DNA from: Azorhizobium caulinodans ORS 571
GTDB lineage: Bacteria; Pseudomonadota; Alphaproteobacteria; Rhizobiales; Xanthobacteraceae
Direction: 5' to 3'
DNA length: 64,000 nucleotides
Assembly (NCBI RefSeq): GCF_000010525.1
Contig: NC_009937.1
Coordinates: forward strand, 616,001-680,000
The position numbers were made by a program, and so were the translations under genes. Shown piece after piece: positions 39,001-47,002 of the stretch. The notes beneath the pieces were generated by a model. That model made no database searches and was not told the origin of the DNA. It saw nothing but the letters and a program-made list of their open reading frames with translations. Within the stretch, counting starts at the first letter, position 1, and each line of letters starts with the position of its first letter.

Positions 39001-40023
39001 TCATGAGGTCCAGTGGGCCATGGGCAGGCCGGCGACGGGCGCGCGGAAGGTGGGGATGCGCGTGCCTCGCAGGCTGCCGATGTAGCCGGTGCGAAGGTCC
39101 GGCCCGCCGAAGGTGAGGCTGGCGAACCAGGGGGCGATGGTGCCGCCGCAGGCCAGCATCAGCTCGGGCGTCGCCTTGTCCTGCGCGAAGGCCTCCATCA
39201 GCGCGCGGCCGGCGGCGCTGTTCCGGTCATCGTCCAGCAGGATACGCAGGTCGCCGTCCGGCGTGATGGCGAACAGGCGGTCCGTCATCACGTGCGTGCC
39301 CCAGAGGTTGCCATAAGAGTCGAAGGCGATGCCGTCGATGAAGGCGCCGTGATCCGAGGGGCCGAAGGTCTCGCGACGGGAGAGGCTGCCGTCCTCCGCG
39401 ACCCGAAGGCGGGTGATCCGCCGGCCGCAGGTCTCCACCACGTAAAGCCACTCTTCCCGCGCATCGAGGCGGATCTCGTTGGTGAAGCCGAAACCGTCCG
39501 CCACCACGCGCAGCCGGCCCTGGTCATAGAGCGCCACATAACCGTCGCGCACGTTCGGGCTCATGGCGCTCATCCAGTTCTTGATGCGCGTGGAAATGGT
39601 GAGCCAGACGCGGTCGCGGCTGTCGCGCAGCACGAAATTGACCTTGCCGATGGGCGCGCCGTCGATCTCTTCCACCAGTACGCGCAGGGCGCCGTCGCGG
39701 GTCATCACCTCCAGCCGGTCGGTGCCGAAATTGGAGATGAGGATGTCGCCATTGCGGGCGAAGGCGAGGCCATTCGGAAGCGTGCCGGAGACGAAGCGCT
39801 GTTCCTCGTCGGTGGCGGTGGCGAAGCTGTCCGCCTGGTGCTGGCTGATGAGGGCCTGCGTGCCATCGGGCTGGATGTGGACCACGCCACCGCGCGCGTC
39901 GGCGCTCCACAGCGAGCCGTCCGGCTCGGCGAGGATGCACTCCGGCCGCTGCAATCCTTCGCCCACAAAGGTGAGCGCGGCTGGGTCGATCTCGAAGCCA
40001 TCGATGGGATTGGGTGCGGCCAT
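39001..40023 (-). CDS. SMP-30/gluconolactonase-family protein
   Basis: 340-residue beta-propeller of the SMP-30/LRE family. Recognisable blades are LQRPECILAEPDGSLWSADA, LPNGLAFARNGDILISNFGTD, DGFGFTNEIRLDAREEWLYVVET and FIDGIAFDSYGNLWGTHV, which carry the Glu, Asn and Asp metal ligands. Characterised members hydrolyse sugar lactones; others act on different esters. No signal peptide. It lies in the same direction as the binding protein and the BKACE gene. Confidence 0.8.
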   Translation of the reverse strand: MAAPNPIDGFEIDPAALTFVGEGLQRPECILAEPDGSLWSADARGGVVHIQPDGTQALISQHQADSFATATDEEQRFVSGTLPNGLAFARNGDILISNFGTDRLEVMTRDGALRVLVEEIDGAPIGKVNFVLRDSRDRVWLTISTRIKNWMSAMSPNVRDGYVALYDQGRLRVVADGFGFTNEIRLDAREEWLYVVETCGRRITRLRVAEDGSLSRRETFGPSDHGAFIDGIAFDSYGNLWGTHVMTDRLFAITPDGDLRILLDDDRNSAAGRALMEAFAQDKATPELMLACGGTIAPWFASLTFGGPDLRTGYIGSLRGTRIPTFRAPVAGLPMAHWTS

Positions 40024-40124
40024 GGGTATGCCTCGGCGGTGGTTCGAAGCCTAGACGCGGAATGCTCTCGCTTGAGAGGGGGCGGTGGCCCCCTCTCAAC
40101 TTTCTCCTGCAGGCGGGAGAAACG

Positions 40125-40271
40125 CTCCCCCTCCCCCCTTGCGGGGGAGGGCTGGGGAGGGGGGTATACCCTCTCCGTTTAAGCCGACGCTCAGCACGTT
40201 CAGAGTTGGGTTGCGGTCTGCCCCCGCCGCGTTACCCCCCTCCCTAACCCTCCCCCGCAAGGGGGAGGGGA
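40125..40271. repeat. Intergenic inverted-repeat element
   Basis: Two about 40-bp arms, 40125-40166 and 40232-40271, are nearly perfect inverted copies, each itself built from CTCCCCC and GGGGGAGG blocks around TTGCG/CGCAA. About 65 bp separate them. Such gene-free, C/G-block palindromes are typical of dispersed intergenic repeats in Rhizobiales. It splits the SMP-30 gene from the BKACE gene and could form a strong RNA hairpin. Confidence 0.8.
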
Positions 40272-40314
40272 TCTGTCTCGCCTGGGGCAGGAGCGGTCGT
40301 GATGCCTCCCGCCT

Positions 40315-41241
40315 TCAAAACTTCACCAGATCCGCGCCTTTGAGGCCAAGCGTCGCGCGAGCCTCATCCGGGGTGGCGATCTCGTGGCCCAGCTCTTCGA
40401 GGATGCGGCGGATCTTCGCCACCTGCTCCGCATTGTTCTTCGCGAGCTGGCCCTTGCCGATGAACAGGCTGTCCTCCAGCCCCACCCGCACATTGCCCCC
40501 CATCATGGCGGCCTGCGTGGCGAAGTTCATCTGGTGGCGACCGGCGGCCAGAACGGACCAGTGATAGTCCTTGCCGAACAGCTTGTCGGCGGTGCGCTTC
40601 ATGAACATGAGGTTGTCGAGATCGGGGCCTATGCCGCCGAGAATGCCGAAGATCAGTTGCAGGAAGACCGGCGGCCTGAACCAGCCCTGATCGAGGCAGT
40701 GGGCGAGATTGTAGAGATGACCCACATCATAGCATTCATGCTCGAACTTGGTGCCGTGGCCCTCGCCCAGGAGCTTGTAGATGCGCTCGATGTCGCCGAA
40801 CGTGTTGCGGAAGATGAAGTCCTTGGTGCCCGAGAGATAGGGCTCTTCCCAGTCGTGCTTCCAGTCCTTGTAGCGCTTCGCGAGCGGATGCAGCGCGAAG
40901 TTCATGGAGCCCATGTTGAGCGAGCACATTTCCGGTGCCGCCTGAAGCGGCGCGGCGAGGCGCTCCTCAACGGTCATGTTGAGCCCGCCGCCGGTGGTGA
41001 TGTTGATCACCGCATCCGTGCTCTGCTTGATGCGCGGCAGGAACTCCATGAAAACCTTCGGGTCGGGCGTCGGGCGCCCGTCCTTCGGGTCACGGGCATG
41101 GAGGTGCAGGATGGCGGCGCCCGCCTCGGCGGCGGCGATGGCCTGCTCGGCGATTTCGGACGGCGTTATCGGAAGGGCGTCGGACATGGTGGGCGTGTGG
41201 ATGCCGCCCGTGACCGCGCAGGTGATGATGACCTTGCTCAA
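40315..41241 (-). CDS. BKACE-family (DUF849) beta-keto acid cleavage enzyme
   Basis: 308 residues. The opening KVIITCAVTGGIHTPTMSDALPITPSEIA and the zinc ligands His46/His48 in ILHLHARD are hallmarks of the family of 3-keto-5-aminohexanoate cleavage enzymes. They condense a beta-keto acid with acetyl-CoA to give acetoacetate and a new CoA ester. GKDYHWSVLAAGRHQM, then GGNVRVGLEDSLF, is the second conserved part. The keto-acid specificity varies widely and is not known here. Confidence 0.88.
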   Translation of the reverse strand: MSKVIITCAVTGGIHTPTMSDALPITPSEIAEQAIAAAEAGAAILHLHARDPKDGRPTPDPKVFMEFLPRIKQSTDAVINITTGGGLNMTVEERLAAPLQAAPEMCSLNMGSMNFALHPLAKRYKDWKHDWEEPYLSGTKDFIFRNTFGDIERIYKLLGEGHGTKFEHECYDVGHLYNLAHCLDQGWFRPPVFLQLIFGILGGIGPDLDNLMFMKRTADKLFGKDYHWSVLAAGRHQMNFATQAAMMGGNVRVGLEDSLFIGKGQLAKNNAEQVAKIRRILEELGHEIATPDEARATLGLKGADLVKF

Positions 41242-41308
41242 GCGCGTGGCTCCCTGATGGATCTTGTGAACGGCGCCCGTCCCGGCGCCTTGGGGGCTGA
41301 AGAGGCGA

Positions 41309-42082
41309 TCAGTCGGGAAGGATGGCGACGGCGCGCGTCCAGCCGGCGGAGCCGCCCTTCACCTTCACGGGGAAGCAGGAAACGGTGAAGCCGGTGGCCG
41401 GCAGCGCCTCCAGATTGTGGAGCTTCTCGATCTGGCAATAGCCCGCGTCGCGGCCGGCCTTGTGGCCTTCCCAGATGAGGCTGGCGTCTCCGGTCTCGGC
41501 AAAGCGCCGCGCCGTATGGCTGAAGGGCGCGTCCCAGCTCCAGCCGTCCGTGCCGACGACGCGGATGCCCTTGTTGACCAGATGCAGGGTCGCATCCCGC
41601 CCGAAGCCGCAGCCCGAATGGATGTAGTCCTCATGGCCGTAACGGGCGCCGGCGGCGGTGTTCACCACCACGATGTCGAGGGGGGCCAGCGTGTGGCCGA
41701 TGCGGGCGAGTTCCGCGTCGATCTCGTCCGGCGTCACCACATGGCCGTCGGGCAGATGACGGAAATCCAGCTTCACGCCGGGGCGGAAGCACCAGTCCAG
41801 CGGGATTTCGTCAATGGTGATGGCGCGCGCGCCGCCGTCCATGGTCGGGTGATAATGCCACGGCGCATCCACATGGGTGCCGTTGTGGGTGGAGATGGTG
41901 GCGATCTCCACGGCCCATCCCTGTCCGTCCGGCAACTGGTCCACGGTGAGGCCGGGAAAGCTCCCGACCAGCTGCGCGGCCGTGTCCCCATGGGTGTGAT
42001 AGGCGATCTGCACCTTCTGGAAGGGCGGATCGGCCGGAACGTCATTCTCCAGCGGGATGGAGATGTCGATGAAGCGTGGCAA
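41309..42082 (-). CDS. Metal-dependent cyclase/hydrolase (kynurenine-formamidase-like fold)
   Basis: 257 residues from a TTG start at 42082 (GGGAG eight bases upstream; product begins MPRFIDISIPLEND). An ATG at 42118 is in frame but lacks a ribosome site. The motif HNGTHVDAPWHYHP carries the metal ligands of the cyclase family (PF04199), which hydrolyses amides or lactones and in some cases forms rings. FSHTARRFAETGDASLIWEGHKAG is also conserved. It is next to BKACE and divergent from a TetR gene. Confidence 0.82.
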   Translation of the reverse strand: MPRFIDISIPLENDVPADPPFQKVQIAYHTHGDTAAQLVGSFPGLTVDQLPDGQGWAVEIATISTHNGTHVDAPWHYHPTMDGGARAITIDEIPLDWCFRPGVKLDFRHLPDGHVVTPDEIDAELARIGHTLAPLDIVVVNTAAGARYGHEDYIHSGCGFGRDATLHLVNKGIRVVGTDGWSWDAPFSHTARRFAETGDASLIWEGHKAGRDAGYCQIEKLHNLEALPATGFTVSCFPVKVKGGSAGWTRAVAILPD

Positions 42083-42195
42083 AGGGCGCTCTCCCTGAAG
42101 AGACGTCCCGTTCGGCATCTGAGGCCGGTCCGGTGCGGCTCTGGCGTTTCCCGTGCCGCGATTTCGCGGCGTCACCCCGTCTGTGCGGGGCTGTT

Positions 42196-42220
42196 TGTAC
42201 AGTCGTACATAATTTTGTAT
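42196..42220. promoter_or_regulatory. TGTAC/GTACA palindromes, candidate TetR operator
   Basis: TGTAC-N4-GTACA (42196-42209) runs into TACA-N6-TGTA (42206-42219), an AT-rich patch between the divergent cyclase and tetR genes. Overlapping palindromes with the same half-site suit cooperative binding by a TetR-type dimer. Confidence 0.55.
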
Positions 42221-42332
42221 GGTTGTTCAATAGTCCGCCATGAAGCCGATGCGGTCGCCGTGGCGCAACGTCATCCGGCTGTGTAAGAGCTTGGGCGCAG
42301 GCCGCAGGATGAAGCCGTTGGTCCGGAGGGGC

Positions 42333-43040
42333 ATGAGCGAGGACAAGGGAAAGAGCGACCGACGCCGGGCGGTGCCGTCCGGACAGGCTGCCGGGGCCAG
42401 ACGGTCCGCGCTCGCGCCCGAGGCGCCAGGGCGCCCGGATCGCCGCGCCGCCATTCTCGCCAGTGCCGAGGCACTGTTCGCCGAGCGCGGCTATGCGGAC
42501 GTGTCCGTGCGCGATATAGCCACGCGGGCGGGCGTGCCGGTGGCGCTGGTGGGCTATTATTTCGGCCGCAAGCCGGAGCTCTTCACCACCATCTTCGAGC
42601 GGCGCCAGACCTATATCACCGAGCGCATCGCGCGCATCGAGGCGGTGGACGCGCGGCCCGACAATCCGGCCGCCGTGGAGGCCCTTGTGCGGGCCTGGGC
42701 CGAGCCGGTTATCACCATGCGCGGCACGGAGGCGGGCGACGTGTTCGCGCTTCTCGTGGCGCGCACCGCCTGGGATCCGGGCCCCGAGGCGACCGCCATC
42801 ATCGAGCGCTTCTACGATCCTCTTGCGCGGGCCTTCTTCGGCGCCATGCAGCGGGCGCTTCCCGCCTGTCCGCCGGACCGCATCGTCTGGGCCTATGAAT
42901 ATGCGGTGGGCGCGTTGCTCATGTATGTGGGCGACAAGCGCATCGAGCGCCTGACGGAGGGCCGCGCTGCGACCGCCGATCCGGCTCTGTGCGAAGATTT
43001 CATCCGCTTTGTCAGCGCGGGCTTTGAAACGCTGCGGTGA
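42333..43040 (+). CDS. TetR-family transcriptional regulator
   Basis: 235 residues with the TetR HTH (RRAAILASAEALFAERGYADVSVRDIATRAGVPVALVGYYFGRKPEL) and an all-helical ligand-binding C-terminus. An in-frame ATG at 42240 exists, but GGAGGGG precedes the ATG at 42333. The N-terminal 36 residues are basic and disordered. It probably represses the divergent cyclase/BKACE genes in response to their substrate. Confidence 0.87.
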   Translation: MSEDKGKSDRRRAVPSGQAAGARRSALAPEAPGRPDRRAAILASAEALFAERGYADVSVRDIATRAGVPVALVGYYFGRKPELFTTIFERRQTYITERIARIEAVDARPDNPAAVEALVRAWAEPVITMRGTEAGDVFALLVARTAWDPGPEATAIIERFYDPLARAFFGAMQRALPACPPDRIVWAYEYAVGALLMYVGDKRIERLTEGRAATADPALCEDFIRFVSAGFETLR

Positions 43041-43136
43041 GCCGCATCCGAGCGCGCCGCCCACCAACGCGCCGCCCTTGGCGTTCGCCCGCCGGCGGGC
43101 GTAGCATGCGGGCCGTCGCTGCAACCGGTTCCGGTC

Positions 43137-44507
43137 ATGTCCCTTCCGCACGATGATGGCGCTCCGCCCGTGCTCCCGGCCTCTGGCCTCGGGGCGGATG
43201 GTGCCGTGCCGGGTGCCGAAGCCGAGCAGGCGTGGATCTCCGTCATCCAGAAGATGGACGAGACCTATGCCGAATTGCTGGCCCAGCAGGTGGAACTGGA
43301 GGCCAAGAACGAGGCGCTGGAGGAAGCGCATGCCTTCATCGCCGGCGTGATGGCCTCCATGACCGACGTGCTCATCGCCTGCGATCTCGCTGGGCGCATC
43401 GAGCAAGTGAATGTGGCCGCCGAGCGCCTGTTCGGTCGCCCGGCCAGTGTCCTTCAGGTGCAGCGCCTCGCCGATCTCATCGCGCCGGAATCTCCGGCCT
43501 CCTTCTCCGATGTTCTGACGACCGTCGCGCGGCGCGAGCGGATCGCGGACCGGGACTTCACCTTCCTCACGCCGGAGGGGCCGCTGCCGGTTTCGGTCAA
43601 CGGCGCCATCCGCTTTGATCCGCGCGGGCGGGCCGTGGGCATCACCCTCATGGGCCGGCCGGTGGGCGAGCTGCGCAAGGCCTATAGCGACCTTGCCGCC
43701 GCCCATGAACGTCTGAAGGAAACCCAGCAGCAACTGGTGCAGGCGGAGAAGATGGCCTCTCTCGGCCGTCTGGTGGCCGGCGTCGCGCACGAGCTGAACA
43801 ATCCCATCTCGTTCGTCTATGGCAACGCCCACACCATGAAGCGCTATGCCGAGCGCCTCGCCACCTATCTCGACGCGCTGCATGGCGCCCCGAGCCCGGC
43901 CGCCGTCTCGGGCCTGCGCGGTGAGCTGAAGATCGACCGCACATTGGCCGAGCTCGGTCCGACGCTCGCCGGCATGCTGGAAGGCGCCGAGCGGGTGCGC
44001 GACATCGTGGCGGACCTGCGCCGCTTCTCGTCCGACCGGCGGCAGGGCGACGAGGCGGTGGACATGGCCGGCCTCGTGCGCTCGGCGCTCGATTGGGTGG
44101 CCAAGGCCCAGCAGCCTGACGTGGCCATCTTCACCGATCTGCCGGACGGGCTGGACGTGACCGGGCATCCGGGGCAACTGCATCAGGTGATGATGAACCT
44201 CGTCCAGAACGCCCTTGATGCGCTGGAGGGCGCGCCCGTCCGCCGGCTCGAAATCACCGGCCGGCGCGAGGGCGAGCGCGTGGTCGTGCGGGTGCGTGAC
44301 AGTGGCCCCGGCATCGCGCCGGATATTCTCTCGCGGGTGTTCGATCCCTTCTTCACCACCAAGCCGGTTGGCAAGGGCACGGGCCTCGGCCTGTCCATCT
44401 GCTATCGGATCGTCCAGGAGCACGAGGGCACGCTTGCCGCCGCCAATGCCCCCGAGGGCGGTGCGGTGATGACCCTGAGCCTGCCCGCCGCCGGGAGCAC
44501 GCCATGA
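43137..44507 (+). CDS. hupT: HupT, sensor histidine kinase for hydrogenase regulation
   Basis: 456 residues: N-terminal coiled region (38-66), a PAS domain (about 67-180), a second coiled segment, then the HisKA domain with the phospho-acceptor His218 in VAGVAHELNNPISF. The ATPase domain has N-box NLVQNALDAL, DSGPGIAPDILSRVF and GKGTGLGLSI. No transmembrane helix, so it is cytosolic like HupT/HoxJ. The following hupUV encode its H2 sensor. It phosphorylates HupR. The stop overlaps hupU (ATGA). Confidence 0.93.
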   Translation: MSLPHDDGAPPVLPASGLGADGAVPGAEAEQAWISVIQKMDETYAELLAQQVELEAKNEALEEAHAFIAGVMASMTDVLIACDLAGRIEQVNVAAERLFGRPASVLQVQRLADLIAPESPASFSDVLTTVARRERIADRDFTFLTPEGPLPVSVNGAIRFDPRGRAVGITLMGRPVGELRKAYSDLAAAHERLKETQQQLVQAEKMASLGRLVAGVAHELNNPISFVYGNAHTMKRYAERLATYLDALHGAPSPAAVSGLRGELKIDRTLAELGPTLAGMLEGAERVRDIVADLRRFSSDRRQGDEAVDMAGLVRSALDWVAKAQQPDVAIFTDLPDGLDVTGHPGQLHQVMMNLVQNALDALEGAPVRRLEITGRREGERVVVRVRDSGPGIAPDILSRVFDPFFTTKPVGKGTGLGLSICYRIVQEHEGTLAAANAPEGGAVMTLSLPAAGSTP

Positions 44508-45526
44508 CGGTCCAATCCCGCGCCCATGGCTTCAACGTGCTCTGGCTGCAATCGGGCGGCTGCGGCGGCTGCACCATGTCGCTGCTCTGCGCCGAGGCGC
44601 CGGACCTCCTCACCACGCTCGATTTCGCCGGCATCCGCCTGCTGTGGCACCCGAGCCTTTCGGAAGAGACGGGCACCGAGGCCGTGGAGCTTCTGGGGGC
44701 GGTGGCGCGTGGCGACATCCGCCTCGATGCGCTGTGCGTGGAAGGCGCGCTGCTGCGGGGGCCGAACGGCACCGGGCGCTTTCATGTGCTCGCGGGAACG
44801 GGGCGTCCCACCATCGAGTGGGTGCGGGACCTCGCGGCGGTCGCGGAGCATGTGGTGGCGGTCGGCACCTGCGCGGCCTATGGCGGCGTGACGGCGGCGG
44901 GCGCCAATCCGGCGGATGCCTGCGGCCTGCAATATGACGGGCGCCGCGAAGGTGGGGCGCTGGGCGCGGCCTTCCGCTCGCGCTCCGGCCTGCCGGTCAT
45001 CAACATCGCCGGCTGCCCCACCCATCCCAACTGGATCACCGAGACGCTGATGCTGCTCTCGGCCGGGCTTCTGGGCGCGGACGATCTCGATGCCTATCGC
45101 CGCCCGCGCTTCTATGCGGACCACCTCGTGCACCACGGCTGCCCGCGCAACGAATATTACGAGTACAAGGCGAGCGCGGAGAAGCTCTCCGACCTCGGCT
45201 GCATGATGGAGCATCTGGGGTGCCTCGGTACGCAGGCCCATGCGGACTGCAATACGCGGCCGTGGAACGGGGAGGGCTCCTGCACGCGCGGCGGCTACGC
45301 CTGCATCAATTGCACCGCGCCCGAATTCGAGGAGCCCGGCCACCCCTATCTCGCCACGCCCAAGATCGCCGGCATCCCCGTGGGCCTGCCCACCGACATG
45401 CCCAAGGCCTGGTTCATCGCGCTCTCCTCGCTCGCCAAGGCGGCAACGCCCGAGCGGCTGCGGCGCAATGCGGTGTCCGACCATGTGGTGATGCCGCCCA
45501 CCGTGCGGGACATCAAGCGCCGATGA
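44504..45526 (+). CDS. hupU: HupU, regulatory (H2-sensing) hydrogenase small subunit
   Basis: 340 residues; Fe-S subunit of the regulatory hydrogenase (HoxB type). Unlike HupS it has no Tat signal and no C-terminal membrane anchor, so it is cytoplasmic. The proximal cluster region is SGGCGGCTMS (Cys20, Cys23) with GTCAAYGGV, the standard four-Cys pattern. The medial and distal cluster Cys/His follow (HHGCPRNEYYEY, GCMMEHLGCLG, CTRGGYACINC). It works with HupV and HupT. ATGA overlaps at both ends. Confidence 0.94.
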   Translation: MTVQSRAHGFNVLWLQSGGCGGCTMSLLCAEAPDLLTTLDFAGIRLLWHPSLSEETGTEAVELLGAVARGDIRLDALCVEGALLRGPNGTGRFHVLAGTGRPTIEWVRDLAAVAEHVVAVGTCAAYGGVTAAGANPADACGLQYDGRREGGALGAAFRSRSGLPVINIAGCPTHPNWITETLMLLSAGLLGADDLDAYRRPRFYADHLVHHGCPRNEYYEYKASAEKLSDLGCMMEHLGCLGTQAHADCNTRPWNGEGSCTRGGYACINCTAPEFEEPGHPYLATPKIAGIPVGLPTDMPKAWFIALSSLAKAATPERLRRNAVSDHVVMPPTVRDIKRR

Positions 45527-46995
45527 GGGATGCGTCAGCGAAGGACGGGACGGCCCGGCTCATCGTCGGCCCGTTCAACCGCGTGGAGGGCGATCTTGAG
45601 GTGCGCCTTGAGGTGGCGGACGGCGCAGTGCGCGCGGCCTTCGTCTCCTCGCCGCTGTTCCGCGGCTTCGAGCGCATATTGGAGGGGCGCGATCCCTTCG
45701 ACGCGCTGGTGATCGCCCCACGCATCTGCGGCATCTGTTCGGTGTCGCAATCGCAGGCGGCGGCGCTGGCGCTGGCGCAATGGCAGGGCCTCGCGCCCAC
45801 CGCCAACGGGCGCATCGCCACCAATCTCCTCGTGGCGGCGGAGAACGTGGCCGACCACCTCACCCATTTCCACCTCTTCTTCATGCCGGATTTCGCCCGC
45901 GCGGCCTATGCGGACCGGCCGTGGTTCGCCGCCGCCGAGGCGCGCTTCAAGGCGGGGCGAGGCACCAGCGCGCGGCGGCTCATCGAGGCGCGGGCGACGC
46001 TCATGCACGTCCTCGGCCTGCTGGCGGGGCGCTGGCCGCATACGCTTGCCATCCAGCCCGGCGGCGTGACGCGCCGGGCCGAGCCGCGCGACCAGATGCG
46101 CCTTCTGGCGACGCTAGGCGCCGTGCGTGCGACGCTGGAACAAACCCTCTATGGCGCGCCCCTGGAGCGGATCTCCGCTCTGGCGGACCCGCGGGAGTTG
46201 GAGGCGTGGCGCGCGTTGGGCCCGGATGGCGATTTCCGCCTGTTCCTTGAAATCGCCGCCGACCTCGATCTCACCCACCTTGGGCGGGCCTATGACCGCT
46301 TCCTGAGCTTCGGTGCCTATCCGGGCGAGGAGGGGCCGCATTACCCGGCCGGCACCTTCGCGGACGGGGTCTTGGGCGGCGTGGACGAGGCGGCCATCGC
46401 CGAGGACCACACCTTCGCCCGCATGGAGGATCGCGCGGCCCCGCATCACCCCTTCGCCGGCTCCACCATTCCCGATGGCTTCGACGAGACCGGCTACACC
46501 TGGTGCAAGGCGCCGCGCCTGGCCGGCCAGCCCTTCGAGACCGGCGCGCTGGCCCGCCAGTTCATGGACGGCCAGCCGCTCGCCCGCGCGCTGGTGGCGG
46601 CGGGCGGCGGCAATGTCTTCAGCCGTGTCATCGGCCGGTTGATCGAGACCGCGCGCACCCTCATCGCCATGGAGGGCTGGGTGCGGGCGCTGGAGCCTGC
46701 GGAGCCCTGGTGCGCCCATGGGACGAACCCGTCCGAGGGGCGGGGCGCCGGGCTGACGGAAGCGGCGCGCGGGGCTCTGGGCCACTGGATGGAGGTCCGG
46801 AACGGGCGCATCGCGCGCTATCAGATCATCGCACCCACCACCTGGAATTTCTCGCCCCGCGACGCGGCGGGCGTGCCCGGCCCGCTGGAGGCGGCGCTGG
46901 TGGGTGCTCCGGTGCAGGAGGGCGAGACGACACCGCTTTCCGTGCAGCACATCGTGCGCTCCTTCGACCCCTGCATGGTCTGCACGGTGCATTGA
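45523..46995 (+). CDS. hupV: HupV, regulatory hydrogenase large subunit
   Basis: 490 residues; NiFe-site subunit. N-terminal ligands are Cys69 and Cys72 in RICGIC; C-terminal ligands are Cys484 and Cys487 in DPCMVCTVH. The protein ends exactly at His490, so there is no C-terminal peptide and HupD-type processing is not needed, as known for HoxC/HupV. Ile71 and Phe119 (LFFMPDF) occupy gas-channel positions that are Val and Leu in energy-conserving enzymes. It forms the H2 sensor with HupU. Confidence 0.95.
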   Translation: MRDASAKDGTARLIVGPFNRVEGDLEVRLEVADGAVRAAFVSSPLFRGFERILEGRDPFDALVIAPRICGICSVSQSQAAALALAQWQGLAPTANGRIATNLLVAAENVADHLTHFHLFFMPDFARAAYADRPWFAAAEARFKAGRGTSARRLIEARATLMHVLGLLAGRWPHTLAIQPGGVTRRAEPRDQMRLLATLGAVRATLEQTLYGAPLERISALADPRELEAWRALGPDGDFRLFLEIAADLDLTHLGRAYDRFLSFGAYPGEEGPHYPAGTFADGVLGGVDEAAIAEDHTFARMEDRAAPHHPFAGSTIPDGFDETGYTWCKAPRLAGQPFETGALARQFMDGQPLARALVAAGGGNVFSRVIGRLIETARTLIAMEGWVRALEPAEPWCAHGTNPSEGRGAGLTEAARGALGHWMEVRNGRIARYQIIAPTTWNFSPRDAAGVPGPLEAALVGAPVQEGETTPLSVQHIVRSFDPCMVCTVH

Positions 46996-47002
46996 GGCGC
47001 CC

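Noticed and set aside
42042..44423. 793-codon open frame on the minus strand
   Set aside because: Shadow of the tetR and hupT genes, both of which have clear domains.
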